This document shows positions 27,588 to 36,999 of a DNA stretch of 64,000 nt, piece after piece. The translations under genes and the position numbers were made by a program. Numbering within the stretch: the stretch's first letter is position 1; every line of letters starts with the position of its first letter. The notes beneath the pieces were generated by a model that ran no database searches, was not told the DNA's origin, and saw nothing but the letters and a program-made list of their open reading frames with translations. The stretch is taken from contig NZ_LT906457.1 of NCBI RefSeq assembly GCF_900186965.1, forward strand, positions 124,001 to 188,000, given 5' to 3'. This stretch comes from Legionella spiritensis (GTDB lineage: Bacteria; Pseudomonadota; Gammaproteobacteria; Legionellales; Legionellaceae).

Positions 27588-30056
27588 TTAATCATAAGTC
27601 ACTTGCGGACCGGATTGCAGTTGGTCAACTCTGTCCAGGTTGTAGGGTGTGAGTTTCTGTTTTGATGCCAGACCCTCCTGGACTATCTTGACCATCTCCT
27701 GAAATTCCGACTTATGTTGCGTGACCCAATCTTTTTCGACGTTCAATTCCTGTTCACACATGTCCACGATTTCGTCATAACTACCATATTCCTCCGGATG
27801 ATCTTTAAAGGCTTCGCGCAAGACAATGGCATAGGGTTTCAACGCTTGCTTCATCTCCTCTTCTTCTTCCATTTGCAGTATGTCATTAAAAATGGTTTCT
27901 GAAATCCTTTCTGACAAGAAGGGAGGCGGTTCCGGTAACCAGTCGGTTCCTATTGCCTGACGAAGCTCCGGTGTTTTTTCTATGTGTTCCCGGACTGTCC
28001 CAATCATTTGTTGAAATTCCTCCACATGACTGTAGACCCAGTTGGCGGGGAGTTCAAGATCATTCTCGCAGTCCCGGCAAACCAGTTCGTATTGGCTTTC
28101 GAATCGAGGTTGTTGCGCTTTCAGGTATTCACGGGCGACCACTAAAGCGCTCATAACCAGCGTTTCGTCTTCAAATGTTTGCAGCGATTTCTCCAGCTCT
28201 TCCCAGGCACTGACCGGTTCCGGTTTCTTTTGGGCAAACATGCCAACGTTGCTGACGGAAACAGGCTGAACGGGTGCTTTTTGTATCGGCTTGGGATGGA
28301 TGATAGCGAGCCGTGCTGCCACATCTTTTTGATAGGAACCAAAAATATCGGCAATGATCCCCGGGTTATTTTGAATAATCGGTGACAGATAATGGCACAT
28401 GGTAAATTGTTGATTGGGACTGTTGATTTTTGAAAATTCCATATCTTGCTTATCTGCAGCGGTTATTAACATTTTCAACATAGAGTATTGATTATGCTGT
28501 GCCGCAATAATAAACGCACTATTATTCAGCGAGTCTTTGGCTGTTAAGGCATCCGGGTTGGCTTTAAGCATGGCTTTCACCGCGGATTCATTGCCGTAAC
28601 GAATGGCCAGAAACAGTTGTTGCGGGTATTGTACTGACGGCAGCATGTCGGATTCGAAACGGTTTTCGATGATTGCCAGATCAACCGGATTGCTTATCGG
28701 AGGTAATTCCGGTTTGATGTGATTGATAAAATGGGCGGCCAGTGAATTATTGTGGGCAATACTGCTGTTAATGCCGGTAATGTCCTGCCTGATGGCTGGG
28801 TTGGTACGTAATGTCACACCGAGGGCGTGCAAGGATTGCGCCTCTCTGCGTTGGCTTTTAACCCCCGTGTCCGGCAGCAAGCTCATTTGCTGCAGGGCAT
28901 GACCGGTTTCTTCAGTCAGACCTTCGGCTCGTTCCTTATAGGACGAATAAAGTAATAGTTTATGGGGATAGGTTTCATAGCATAGCATTTTATTGCTTGA
29001 AATGGCCTCACCGAATGATTGGTCGCCTGAAGCCAGGGTCAAGGGACCTGATATGGCGTTTAAGGCGACGACCTGTGGATGCGGGATGCCTTTGGAGTGA
29101 ATCAGGCGATAGACTTTGCCGGGTTGTTCATTGTCATAGAGCGTTTCTTCCTGGTCATTATCATAATCCACATAAACGATTTTGCTGAAGCCTTGCTCTT
29201 TCAATGTCTCAATGACTTCCTCAAGATGTTCTTTCAGTGTTTCACTATTTTGGCCGCTGGCTATAAACACATCCTGATTTTTCTCGGACGACTGGATGTA
29301 ACCGCTATGGATATGCAGAAAATCACGGTTGCTCTTGTGACTATAGCCAAAAGTCAATTCGGTATTTTCTTCGTATTCGCTTAAGTTTTGCTGATCCTGC
29401 AAAATCGTGTGCCGTATTTTTTTCGGCAGTGCCTGCAGGAAAAACTCCTTTTGCTCTGTCAGTTTTTTTTGATTTCCTGTTTGTTCCAGTCGGGCTAAAT
29501 CGACCAGTTCGCTGGTCAGCAGTATACCTTGTTCGTTCAGTTCCTCAATCAGGCCGGTTCGGACAACAGCCTTTTTTTCCGTGGTTTTGTAACTGGACAA
29601 TCGTTTTTTCTCATCCTGGGTGAGGGCCACTTCGTATTCTTCTTTTTTGCCTGATTCAGCATGGTTATAGGAGTTCCCCAGTTTTACCGTTTCGTACGGG
29701 CCGTAACTATATTCTCTGGCGCTGAGGATTTGTACCTGATCACTTGGGCATTTCACGGTACCGAAAGAGGGGGTGGGCGCTTCAATGATAACAGCCGGGT
29801 TGATGTCACCGCTTTCGATTAACTTGTTTAGTTGCCCGGTGGGGATGAAATTAAAACCGAATTCCAAATCGATACCGCTGTTTCGCATGGCCCGGAGAAA
29901 AGTATTGTTCTGGCCAAATGAGGTCAGGTAAACATTACCCACCAGTTTCCCTTCCTTGAGCAGGTTTTTTTTAATTTCATCAATGAGTTTGGAGGCAAAT
30001 AAAATATCCCCGAAGCCCCCCTGGTTTTCATCAATGTTAACAATGATGTCACTCAT
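27588..30056 (-). CDS. Candidate Dot/Icm effector: GT-B/EarP-like N-domain, ankyrin-like repeats
   Basis: An 822-residue cytosolic-type protein without signal peptide. Residues 1-400 look like a GT-B glycosyltransferase: an N-terminal nucleation motif DENQGGFGDILFASKL (Asp9, Asp17), similar in placement to the DNFGD segment of EarP arginine rhamnosyltransferase, and a C-lobe motif SGDQSFGEAI (Asp345) followed by CYETYPHKLLLY. Residues about 480-535 form ankyrin-like helical pairs (LFLAIRYGNESAVKAML, SAFIIAAQHNQYSMLKML). Residues 640-822 contain two copies of a helical unit (IVAREYLKAQ..., IVLREAFKDH...). It is paralogous to the next gene. PmrA- and CpxR-like sites precede it. Enzyme activity is inferred, not shown. 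Confidence 0.65.
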   Translation of the reverse strand: MSDIIVNIDENQGGFGDILFASKLIDEIKKNLLKEGKLVGNVYLTSFGQNNTFLRAMRNSGIDLEFGFNFIPTGQLNKLIESGDINPAVIIEAPTPSFGTVKCPSDQVQILSAREYSYGPYETVKLGNSYNHAESGKKEEYEVALTQDEKKRLSSYKTTEKKAVVRTGLIEELNEQGILLTSELVDLARLEQTGNQKKLTEQKEFFLQALPKKIRHTILQDQQNLSEYEENTELTFGYSHKSNRDFLHIHSGYIQSSEKNQDVFIASGQNSETLKEHLEEVIETLKEQGFSKIVYVDYDNDQEETLYDNEQPGKVYRLIHSKGIPHPQVVALNAISGPLTLASGDQSFGEAISSNKMLCYETYPHKLLLYSSYKERAEGLTEETGHALQQMSLLPDTGVKSQRREAQSLHALGVTLRTNPAIRQDITGINSSIAHNNSLAAHFINHIKPELPPISNPVDLAIIENRFESDMLPSVQYPQQLFLAIRYGNESAVKAMLKANPDALTAKDSLNNSAFIIAAQHNQYSMLKMLITAADKQDMEFSKINSPNQQFTMCHYLSPIIQNNPGIIADIFGSYQKDVAARLAIIHPKPIQKAPVQPVSVSNVGMFAQKKPEPVSAWEELEKSLQTFEDETLVMSALVVAREYLKAQQPRFESQYELVCRDCENDLELPANWVYSHVEEFQQMIGTVREHIEKTPELRQAIGTDWLPEPPPFLSERISETIFNDILQMEEEEEMKQALKPYAIVLREAFKDHPEEYGSYDEIVDMCEQELNVEKDWVTQHKSEFQEMVKIVQEGLASKQKLTPYNLDRVDQLQSGPQVTYD

Positions 30057-30088
30057 TTTTTTCTCTCTATGATTGATTGTTAATCATA

Positions 30089-30132
30089 ATTATATGCAAT
30101 TTATGCAATTCAAACCTTTAGGGAGTATTAAG
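30089..30132 (-). promoter_or_regulatory. Promoter with PmrA-box-like site (822-aa gene)
   Basis: On the minus strand the site CTTAATACT-CC-CTAAAGGTT (30113-30132) fits the Legionella PmrA box (two cTTAATatT half-sites spaced by 2 bp), with 8 of 9 and 6 of 9 matches. A TATAAT -10 lies 18 bp downstream at 30089-30094. PmrA activates many Dot/Icm effector genes, which supports the effector assignment. Confidence 0.6.
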
Positions 30133-30138
30133 GGCCGT

Positions 30139-30160
30139 GTAAAGATTGTGCAAAGATTGC
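30139..30160. promoter_or_regulatory. 11-bp direct repeat, CpxR-box-like
   Basis: GTAAAGATTGT followed directly by GCAAAGATTGC, two 11-bp units in phase with the helix. The GTAAA-N6-GNAAA pattern resembles CpxR sites, and CpxR controls some Dot/Icm and effector genes. It is about 45 bp upstream of the -10 of the 822-aa gene. Confidence 0.4.
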
Positions 30161-30234
30161 GCGTGATCATGAAGAACAAACGAGCCGGGGAGGGACGGTT
30201 GGCCGATAGAAAAAAGTCCTTTTTTATTCAGGTT

Positions 30235-32694
30235 TTATAGGCGCATATTGCAAGAAACAAGTGTCTGGGAGAACCATTCGTCATCATAATATTTCATGAG
30301 TTCCGGTTCCCGCTCAATAAATAGCCGCACCGTTGCAAGGTATTCGCTGTAGCGTTCGGGAGATATATCGTTAATACCGGGTGGTATTTCAAGTTCCTCT
30401 CCCAGCTTTTGCAGTAATTCAAAATCCTGGCTGTCGCGGTGCTGGAAAAAAAGGCTTAAGACAACGAAAAAAGGATAAAATCGATTTTTGATTTGTTCCT
30501 CGTTTAAATCCGAATCGCATTGTTCCAGCAATTTTGGTTCGATTTCCTGCCAGAAAGAAGGGGGCGGCGGCGGTAACCAACCGGTTCCCAGCGTTTCTTT
30601 TCTCTTTTCTGAGGATTCAATGAAATCGTGAACTTGTTGCAGCATACCCAGATACTCGTCTCTATGCGTGTAAATCCAGTTGTCACGATAGCCTGCCCGA
30701 TGGCAAGTCTGATTGATTTCTTCAAATACGGGTATTAATTCAGGCTGGTGCCGTAAATATTCCCGAGCCACGATAAGAAACGGGATTCGCGCTTTTTGAT
30801 ATTCTTCCAGATCCGGTGCGCCATACGCCTCATTGATATATTTTTGCAACAAAAGCCATTTGTTTTTTTCCTTTTCCGGTTTGTAGAAGCCGAATTGAGG
30901 TAAAAAACCAACAGGATTGACAGACAAATCTTCACGGCCTCTAACCAGATATTTCCTTGCTTCGCCGGCGTAAGAGCCCAGTAAACCAGCCATTTTTTCT
31001 TCATCCTCAAGAAGGCAGTCGGGCAAATAATCGAGAAAACGATACCTTGCAAAATGATGGTTTGCCTGGTTAATTGTTGCAAAGGGGATTTTTTGATCAG
31101 CGGCGTATTGTATGAACAGAGCCAGGAGGTTGTATTGACCGTTCCGGGCAGCCACAATAAACGAGTTATTACCCAAGGCATCGTTCTCAAACAGGCATTT
31201 GGGATGATGTTCCAGCAGACAGCGAACGATGTTTTCCCGTCCATAGCGAATGGCAAGAAACAGATGCTCCGGAATCACTGTTTCAGTCAGCATGCCGTCG
31301 TTAAACGCATCATCAATAACGGCTTTGGTGACAGGATCACTGATGGGGGGAATAAAAGGTTTTACCATGTCCAGATAATGACTGACCAGAGACGTATTTT
31401 TTCGTATTCCTTCATTCAGTTCGGATAGCTCACGCCTTACCGTGTCGTCCTGTAACAAATTGGCCAGTCTTTTCAGGATGCGGGTTGGCAGCGTTTTCTG
31501 CAACTCGGATCGCAAGCGCAGCAACTTCAGGGCTTCCCGTGTTTTTTCGCTATAATGCTCACCTCTGTCCTGGTAGGCGGAATACAATAATTCCTTATGG
31601 GGAAAACAATCGTAACAAATGATTTTGTTGGCCTGGATCGCTTCCATAAACGATTGGTCCCCTGTGGCCAGGGATAATGGCCCGGAGACGGCAAAGAGTC
31701 CGATCATTTGGGCATGATCCAGATGTGTGGCGTGCAGCAAACGATAAACAGATCCCTTGGCGCCATTGTCATACAGGATATGTTCCTCATTGTTATCCAC
31801 GTCATGATAAACGATTTTATCGAACCCCCACCCTTTAATGGCCTCAATACGTTTTTGTAATTGCGGCAGCAGATTCTGACCGGCATGGACAAGAAAAATA
31901 TCTTCGTTTTTCATTGTTTTTTGGCTACAGGCAAGATGAATATCGATGAAATCGATACTGCCGGCGTAACCGTATCCGAATGTCAGATTATGGTATTTTT
32001 CATAATTCTCGAGTGGCAATTCGTTGTGTTTGCCAAAGATAATCGTTTTGATTTTTCGGCTCAGCCGATTGGCCGACTCCTGTTTTAAACGGGTTAGTTT
32101 TGCGGATGGTTCACCGTTTATTTGCGTTTGATGCAGCAAGGTTCCAATTGTCGTCAGTTCTTTTGTTGGAATAACGCCTCGCTCATCCATCGCTTCGAGG
32201 ATACCGGTTCTGAGTATTATCTTGTTGTCATTGGGGTAAGGTTGAAGCATGCGGCGTTCAAAGTTGATGAGCTCTTCACGATAATGGTTCTGCGCGGCTT
32301 TATCGGCAAGTGCATAGGAATTCCCCAGTTGCGCCGCTTGAAAGGGGCCGTAGGTATATTCCAGTGATACAACAGCGATGGCATCGGGGTAGATTAATTT
32401 GTTGAGCATGGGAGCCGGCCCGTCGATGATGACGGCTGGTTTGATGATCCCCTTGTCAAGCAGCTTCTGCATGTCATGAAACAGCACGAAATTAATGCCG
32501 AATTCACAATCTGCCCGTGACATTTCAAGTTTGGACAGTCCGCGTTTGTCATCATTACAGACCAGATAAATATCACCGGCCAGTCTGCCTTCGGACAGTA
32601 AGGCGCGTTTCAATTCTCCGGCCAGCTTCGCGGCGAAGAGAATGTCGCCGTACCCCATTTTTTTTTCATCAAAACCTACGATAATATCGTGCAT
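30235..32694 (-). CDS. Candidate Dot/Icm effector, paralogue of the 822-aa protein
   Basis: An 819-residue paralogue with the same layout: DEKKMGYGDILFAAKL with Asp9 and Asp17, the GPLSLATGDQSFMEAIQA motif (Asp346), CYDCFPHKELLYSAY, ankyrin-like helices at about 476-535 (LFLAIRYGRENIVRCLL, SFIVAARNGQYNLLALFI) and a C-terminal helical part. The key aspartates lie at identical positions, but overall the two are strongly diverged, so the duplication is old. No signal peptide. Its promoter region carries a PmrA-box-like site. The gap to the next paralogue is 178 bp. Function in the host cell is unknown; protein glycosylation is the working guess. Confidence 0.65.
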   Translation of the reverse strand: MHDIIVGFDEKKMGYGDILFAAKLAGELKRALLSEGRLAGDIYLVCNDDKRGLSKLEMSRADCEFGINFVLFHDMQKLLDKGIIKPAVIIDGPAPMLNKLIYPDAIAVVSLEYTYGPFQAAQLGNSYALADKAAQNHYREELINFERRMLQPYPNDNKIILRTGILEAMDERGVIPTKELTTIGTLLHQTQINGEPSAKLTRLKQESANRLSRKIKTIIFGKHNELPLENYEKYHNLTFGYGYAGSIDFIDIHLACSQKTMKNEDIFLVHAGQNLLPQLQKRIEAIKGWGFDKIVYHDVDNNEEHILYDNGAKGSVYRLLHATHLDHAQMIGLFAVSGPLSLATGDQSFMEAIQANKIICYDCFPHKELLYSAYQDRGEHYSEKTREALKLLRLRSELQKTLPTRILKRLANLLQDDTVRRELSELNEGIRKNTSLVSHYLDMVKPFIPPISDPVTKAVIDDAFNDGMLTETVIPEHLFLAIRYGRENIVRCLLEHHPKCLFENDALGNNSFIVAARNGQYNLLALFIQYAADQKIPFATINQANHHFARYRFLDYLPDCLLEDEEKMAGLLGSYAGEARKYLVRGREDLSVNPVGFLPQFGFYKPEKEKNKWLLLQKYINEAYGAPDLEEYQKARIPFLIVAREYLRHQPELIPVFEEINQTCHRAGYRDNWIYTHRDEYLGMLQQVHDFIESSEKRKETLGTGWLPPPPPSFWQEIEPKLLEQCDSDLNEEQIKNRFYPFFVVLSLFFQHRDSQDFELLQKLGEELEIPPGINDISPERYSEYLATVRLFIEREPELMKYYDDEWFSQTLVSCNMRL

Positions 32695-32720
32695 TGTTTT
32701 ACCCTGGCTTTTTGGGGCTT

Positions 32721-32759
32721 ATTATAACGCACTTGAGTGATTAATTGTTCATTAATGGT
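32721..32759 (-). promoter_or_regulatory. PmrA-box-like site and -10 (819-aa gene / divergent gene)
   Basis: On the plus strand ATTAATTGT-TC-ATTAATGGT (32740-32759) has two TTAAT half-sites 11 bp apart, matching the PmrA-box layout. ATTAAT is its own complement, so it can serve either strand. A perfect TATAAT (minus, 32721-32726) lies 13 bp away toward the 819-aa gene. For the divergent 718-aa gene a TATAAT lies at 32852-32857 without a good -35. Confidence 0.55.
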
Positions 32760-32894
32760 ATTTTTATGGCAAACAGGTGGTTATGAATGATGGTTATAAA
32801 ATAAGAAATAGTACTTGTATCCTTTGGCAACCAGGTTACAATCGGTTAAAATATAATCATAAAGGATAACTGTTGTAATCTACGAGGATTCGGG

Positions 32895-35051
32895 ATGCTT
32901 ATCACGCAAATTAAAGGCGCCCTGGCTGAAGCCGGGAATCAGCATGAAAAATCGGCTTCAAATACCGATTACCTGAATAAAATCCTCCATATAGATGCGA
33001 CCCGATTTATTGGTCAGTTAAATACCCTGCTCGCCAAATCCGATTTATCAGAACAGGAATGTCTGGATGCTGTCAAAAAACTACTCGCCCAACGCTGGCA
33101 AAACATTGCCGGAACCGCTTTAAGCTATACGGATCAAAACCGGCATTACCTGACCCGACTCTGTTTTGACCTGGCCAAAATTCTGCATCAACAGGATAAT
33201 TCCCTCGCGACCTATCAGTATATGATGCCTACCCTGACTCATATTGATGATCAGATCCTTTATTATCGCGATCATATTGATCAGTATGCCCTGGATGAAG
33301 TGATTCTCAGCGACGACCAAAAATCGTTGATTCCGGTCGCGCTCTTAACCTGCCTGAGTCATCACGGCAACGTTGATATAAACAAGCTGGTCAATCCCTA
33401 TGATGGCGCGCCCCTGTCTGTTACTGAGCAAGCGCGCCTGAGATTACATAGTTCCCAAAGCCGTGAATTAATGGAAACGTTTGCACAGATTCAAGAATGT
33501 AAACAGGGAAATGGCAGTATTGGCGGTCATGTGCAAAAGTTGATAATGGCTTTGAGAGAAGGCGGCGAACATGGCGGCGAAGACGGGAAAGAACTGGAGG
33601 CGGGCGTCAATGCCTTAAATGGCATTATCAAATTCATGGAGTACTGGCGTCTTTTGCCAAAGGAACGACAAATCGAGTTGCGGGCATTAACATCCCGAAC
33701 GGACAAGCGCACATTTGGCAACTTAATTGACATACTGGACAAGTCAGACAGGGACTCTTTTGATTGCGTGGAATCCATCAGCGGTTTGCTGGAAAAAATC
33801 CTGGGCGAACATGGTGAAATTCTCTTTAAAGACACCAGAGAAGACTGGCAATATATTTCAATTCTGGCAGAAAAACTGGATGTTCTGATAAAACAGATGA
33901 AAGTGAAGACTTCCGGCCAGGACAGCCATCAAATCGTTTTTGTAGATTTGTTACGGGAACTGGATGGCTTTCAGAACGTACAATCTTTGCCTGACTTGCA
34001 GGCACTGTTTCATTTATTGCCCGTAAGTCAGTTACCGGATGTGAAAGAGGAACTGCTGTTCTTACTGAAAACCCATATTAAGGGGAGTGATGATTTACAT
34101 CAATTGTTAATGGCATTGCAACCCGAGAAATTTGAATTCCTTTTTACCTGCTTCATCAATCATCATGACACGGCTCTTGGTAACCTGGAAGAAGTGGCTT
34201 TTTTGCTGGAGCAACTCAATTCCAGGCAAAGGGACGCCTTTTTACTTCAGTTTAAAGCTATGAGCGCCGGTTTTTCGGATAATAACCTGCGTTTTGTCAG
34301 GCTCTTCAGTTATCTCAGCGAGGAGCACCGGCTAGCCTTGATGCGTATCCTGGGAGATCACGCCGTCGAGATTTTTACCGCAGATCTCATATCGCTAAAA
34401 ATCGGACTTAGATATTTGCCTCTGGAATTCTGTCACATTCTTTGCGAACAATACCATGATAATCAAAGCAAATTTTTCATAAATGGCAGTCAATTCGCGG
34501 ATATCTACGGATCTCTGGAGCCTGAAAAACAGACCGTGTTTTACAAGAACGTTGCCGATATACTGCCGGAAAGCATTAAAAATGGCCGCCAGCTTGGCTA
34601 TGTCCTGGCGTTGTTGGATGCAAAACAAATGGAAACGTTATGCCGGAAACTGGTGGATAAAAGGCCTGGCCCGATTTTTAGCGGTTTTGAGTTTTGTCAG
34701 GCGATATTTCCGCTTGATCCGCAACAACGCAAAACAGTATTTGACGTCTTTCGACCCGGGTTGCCTGATATCCTGACCAATGACGCGGATTTTTCACTGG
34801 CTCTTCGCCATCTTTCCTCCGAGGATCAAACAAGCTTGCGGCAGGATATGCGCTGTAAAGCTCATATTGACTCTGGCGAGGAGTTATCTGACGAACAGCT
34901 CATTACCCGATTTATTGCGCAAAAACAACCTCAACATGCCCGATCCAACTTTACCTTTTTTGACCATACACGCCAAATAAACGATTCCTATCTTCGTGAC
35001 CTGCTGTTTGGTAAAAAGGATGCGCATAACGATTCAATGTCCATAAACTGA
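32895..35051 (+). CDS. Candidate effector, large helical-repeat protein
   Basis: A 718-residue, all-helical soluble protein without signal peptide. After an N-terminal part (ILYYRDHIDQYALDEVIL, LVNPYDGAPLS) and a glycine-rich insert (EGGEHGGEDGKE, about 215-230), residues 360-660 are built from irregular units of the form LSxExRxxLxxxL...DLxxAL, a solenoid-like repeat with sequence LYLPLEFCHIL-type cores. I recognise no enzyme motif. It is divergent from the tandem paralogues and shares a PmrA-like box with one of them. A GAGGA ribosome site is near 32883. Effector status is inferred from context; the C-terminus is polar (FGKKDAHNDSMSIN). Confidence 0.55.
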   Translation: MLITQIKGALAEAGNQHEKSASNTDYLNKILHIDATRFIGQLNTLLAKSDLSEQECLDAVKKLLAQRWQNIAGTALSYTDQNRHYLTRLCFDLAKILHQQDNSLATYQYMMPTLTHIDDQILYYRDHIDQYALDEVILSDDQKSLIPVALLTCLSHHGNVDINKLVNPYDGAPLSVTEQARLRLHSSQSRELMETFAQIQECKQGNGSIGGHVQKLIMALREGGEHGGEDGKELEAGVNALNGIIKFMEYWRLLPKERQIELRALTSRTDKRTFGNLIDILDKSDRDSFDCVESISGLLEKILGEHGEILFKDTREDWQYISILAEKLDVLIKQMKVKTSGQDSHQIVFVDLLRELDGFQNVQSLPDLQALFHLLPVSQLPDVKEELLFLLKTHIKGSDDLHQLLMALQPEKFEFLFTCFINHHDTALGNLEEVAFLLEQLNSRQRDAFLLQFKAMSAGFSDNNLRFVRLFSYLSEEHRLALMRILGDHAVEIFTADLISLKIGLRYLPLEFCHILCEQYHDNQSKFFINGSQFADIYGSLEPEKQTVFYKNVADILPESIKNGRQLGYVLALLDAKQMETLCRKLVDKRPGPIFSGFEFCQAIFPLDPQQRKTVFDVFRPGLPDILTNDADFSLALRHLSSEDQTSLRQDMRCKAHIDSGEELSDEQLITRFIAQKQPQHARSNFTFFDHTRQINDSYLRDLLFGKKDAHNDSMSIN

Positions 35052-35252
35052 GTCTGTTTTTCGATTCACAGGGTCCGGGTTCCGTTGCATTTTCATGCCA
35101 CGGCCGCAAAAGCAGTTGTCCGGCGTTTTGCGACGTTTGAATTCATGAACAGGGACTCGCTATTTACCTCATTCAAACGTAAAATGGCACTCAATTATCC
35201 ATCTTTTCTCGTCAAGAATGAAAAAGCAACAGATCCTGGGGGAGAAGTCTTC

Positions 35253-36992
35253 GTGAGCAATGGTCGTTTTTATTTTGCCAACCGCGAAAATGTCAGCCGG
35301 TTTATTAACCGCTGGGATCTGTTGCTTTTGATTCTTGTTTTCTCCGTCCTGTTTTTCCTAGGCTGGGCCGGACAGCAAATGGCAACGCCTTACAAGCTCG
35401 GCCAGCCCCTGCCCATTTCCCTGGATCCGTCGAACCTTCCGTTTTACGCGTTGCGTACGGTGCTGCGCATGTTCATTGCGTTGGGATTGTCCTTGCTGTT
35501 TACTTTTGCGGTTGGCGCGCTCGCGGCCAAAAATCGACGCGCCGAACAGGTTATTATTCCCGCGATTGATATTTTACAATCCGTGCCGGTGTTGAGTTTT
35601 CTCTCAATCACCATCACCGGATTTATTCGCTTGTTTCCCAATAGTCTGCTGGGGCCGGAATGTGCGTCCATTTTTGTTATTTTCACAGCCCAGGTCTGGA
35701 ATATTACCTTTGGTTTTTATCAGTCTTTAAAAACGCTGCCCCATGATTTGAAAGAGGCGGCAGCCATGTTCCAGCTGTCCGCCTGGCAACGGTTCTGGAA
35801 GGTTGAAGTGCCTTTTTCCATGTCGGGACTGCTATGGAATATGATGATGTCCATGTCGGCAAGCTGGTTTTTTGTGGTGCTTTCGGAAGCCATTGCGGTC
35901 GCTCATCAGGATATTCGTTTGCCGGGTGTCGGTTCCTACATCGCGTTGGCCATCGAGCAGCGCGATTTGCATGCGGTGGTGTATGCCATTCTTACCATGA
36001 TTGTGGTTATTTTTCTTTATGATCAGATTTTTTTCCGGCCTCTTATCGCCTGGTCGGAAAAATTTAAAATGGAACAATCCCCCGATGAGGAGGAATATCA
36101 ATCCTGGCTGATTGATTTGATTCGCAGCAGTCGTTTAATGAAAAGAGCCGGAGTGGGCGTCGCTATAGTAAAAGATCATTTTGTCAATGCCGCCTGGCTC
36201 AGCAGCAAAGGGCCAAAACCCGGTAAGGAAATTGATTATCGCCGCCAGAAACAACTGGATTGGTTATGGGGCGGCGTTGTGATCGTGGCCATTATACTGG
36301 GCGGGTGGTTATTGCTGGAATTTATCCTTGCGGATTTGCAATTCAGTGATATTGTTCATGTCTTCATTCTGGGTGCTGCAACCGGAACCCGAGTGATTGT
36401 GTTGATTATTTTCAGCTCCTTGATTTGGATCCCCATTGGGGTGTGGATTGGGTTGCGTCCGCGTCTGGCCCAGAAAATTCAACCGGTTATCCAGTTCGCA
36501 GCCGCTTTTCCGGCGAATTTATTTTATCCTCTTTTTGTGATTGCCATTGTCCGCTTCCATTTGAATGTTGAAATATGGGTGACGCCTTTGATGATTCTGG
36601 GAACACAGTGGTATATTTTATTTAATGTCATTGCGGGCGCCTCTTCCATTCCCCGGGATCTTTATCTGGCTGCCGATAATTTCGGTTTGAAAGGCTGGCA
36701 CTGGTGGAAACGGCTGGCGTTGCCCGGTGTGTTTCCTTTTTATATCACCGGAGCCATCACTGCGGCAGGGGGCGCCTGGAATGCCAGTATCGTTGCCGAG
36801 TGGCTCAGTTGGGGAAACACCACCTTGCGGGCCACCGGACTTGGTGAATATATCCACGCCAGTACCATAGCAGGTAATTTTCCGAAGATAGCGCTGGGCA
36901 CCGCGATGATGTGCGTTTATGTGCTGGTGTTTAACCATTTAATCTGGCGCCCTCTCTACCGTCTGGCAGAAGAGCGCTTTAATTTCAATTGA
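35253..36992 (+). CDS. ABC transporter permease, fused tandem domains (nitrate/taurine type)
   Basis: Two complete binding-protein-dependent permease domains in one chain: the first at about 60-250, the second at about 370-570. EAA loops are seen as LPHDLKEAAAMFQLSAWQRFWKVEVP and IPRDLYLAADNFGLKGWHWWKRLALP (positions only, motifs are longer than 20 residues in part). I chose the GTG at 35253, preceded by GGGGGAG; an ATG at 35085 opens the frame but lacks a clear ribosome site. It matches NrtB/SsuC/TauC-type permeases. The ATPase follows 7 bp downstream. No periplasmic binding protein gene is nearby. Confidence 0.85.
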   Translation: MSNGRFYFANRENVSRFINRWDLLLLILVFSVLFFLGWAGQQMATPYKLGQPLPISLDPSNLPFYALRTVLRMFIALGLSLLFTFAVGALAAKNRRAEQVIIPAIDILQSVPVLSFLSITITGFIRLFPNSLLGPECASIFVIFTAQVWNITFGFYQSLKTLPHDLKEAAAMFQLSAWQRFWKVEVPFSMSGLLWNMMMSMSASWFFVVLSEAIAVAHQDIRLPGVGSYIALAIEQRDLHAVVYAILTMIVVIFLYDQIFFRPLIAWSEKFKMEQSPDEEEYQSWLIDLIRSSRLMKRAGVGVAIVKDHFVNAAWLSSKGPKPGKEIDYRRQKQLDWLWGGVVIVAIILGGWLLLEFILADLQFSDIVHVFILGAATGTRVIVLIIFSSLIWIPIGVWIGLRPRLAQKIQPVIQFAAAFPANLFYPLFVIAIVRFHLNVEIWVTPLMILGTQWYILFNVIAGASSIPRDLYLAADNFGLKGWHWWKRLALPGVFPFYITGAITAAGGAWNASIVAEWLSWGNTTLRATGLGEYIHASTIAGNFPKIALGTAMMCVYVLVFNHLIWRPLYRLAEERFNFN

Positions 36993-36999
36993 GACGGTT

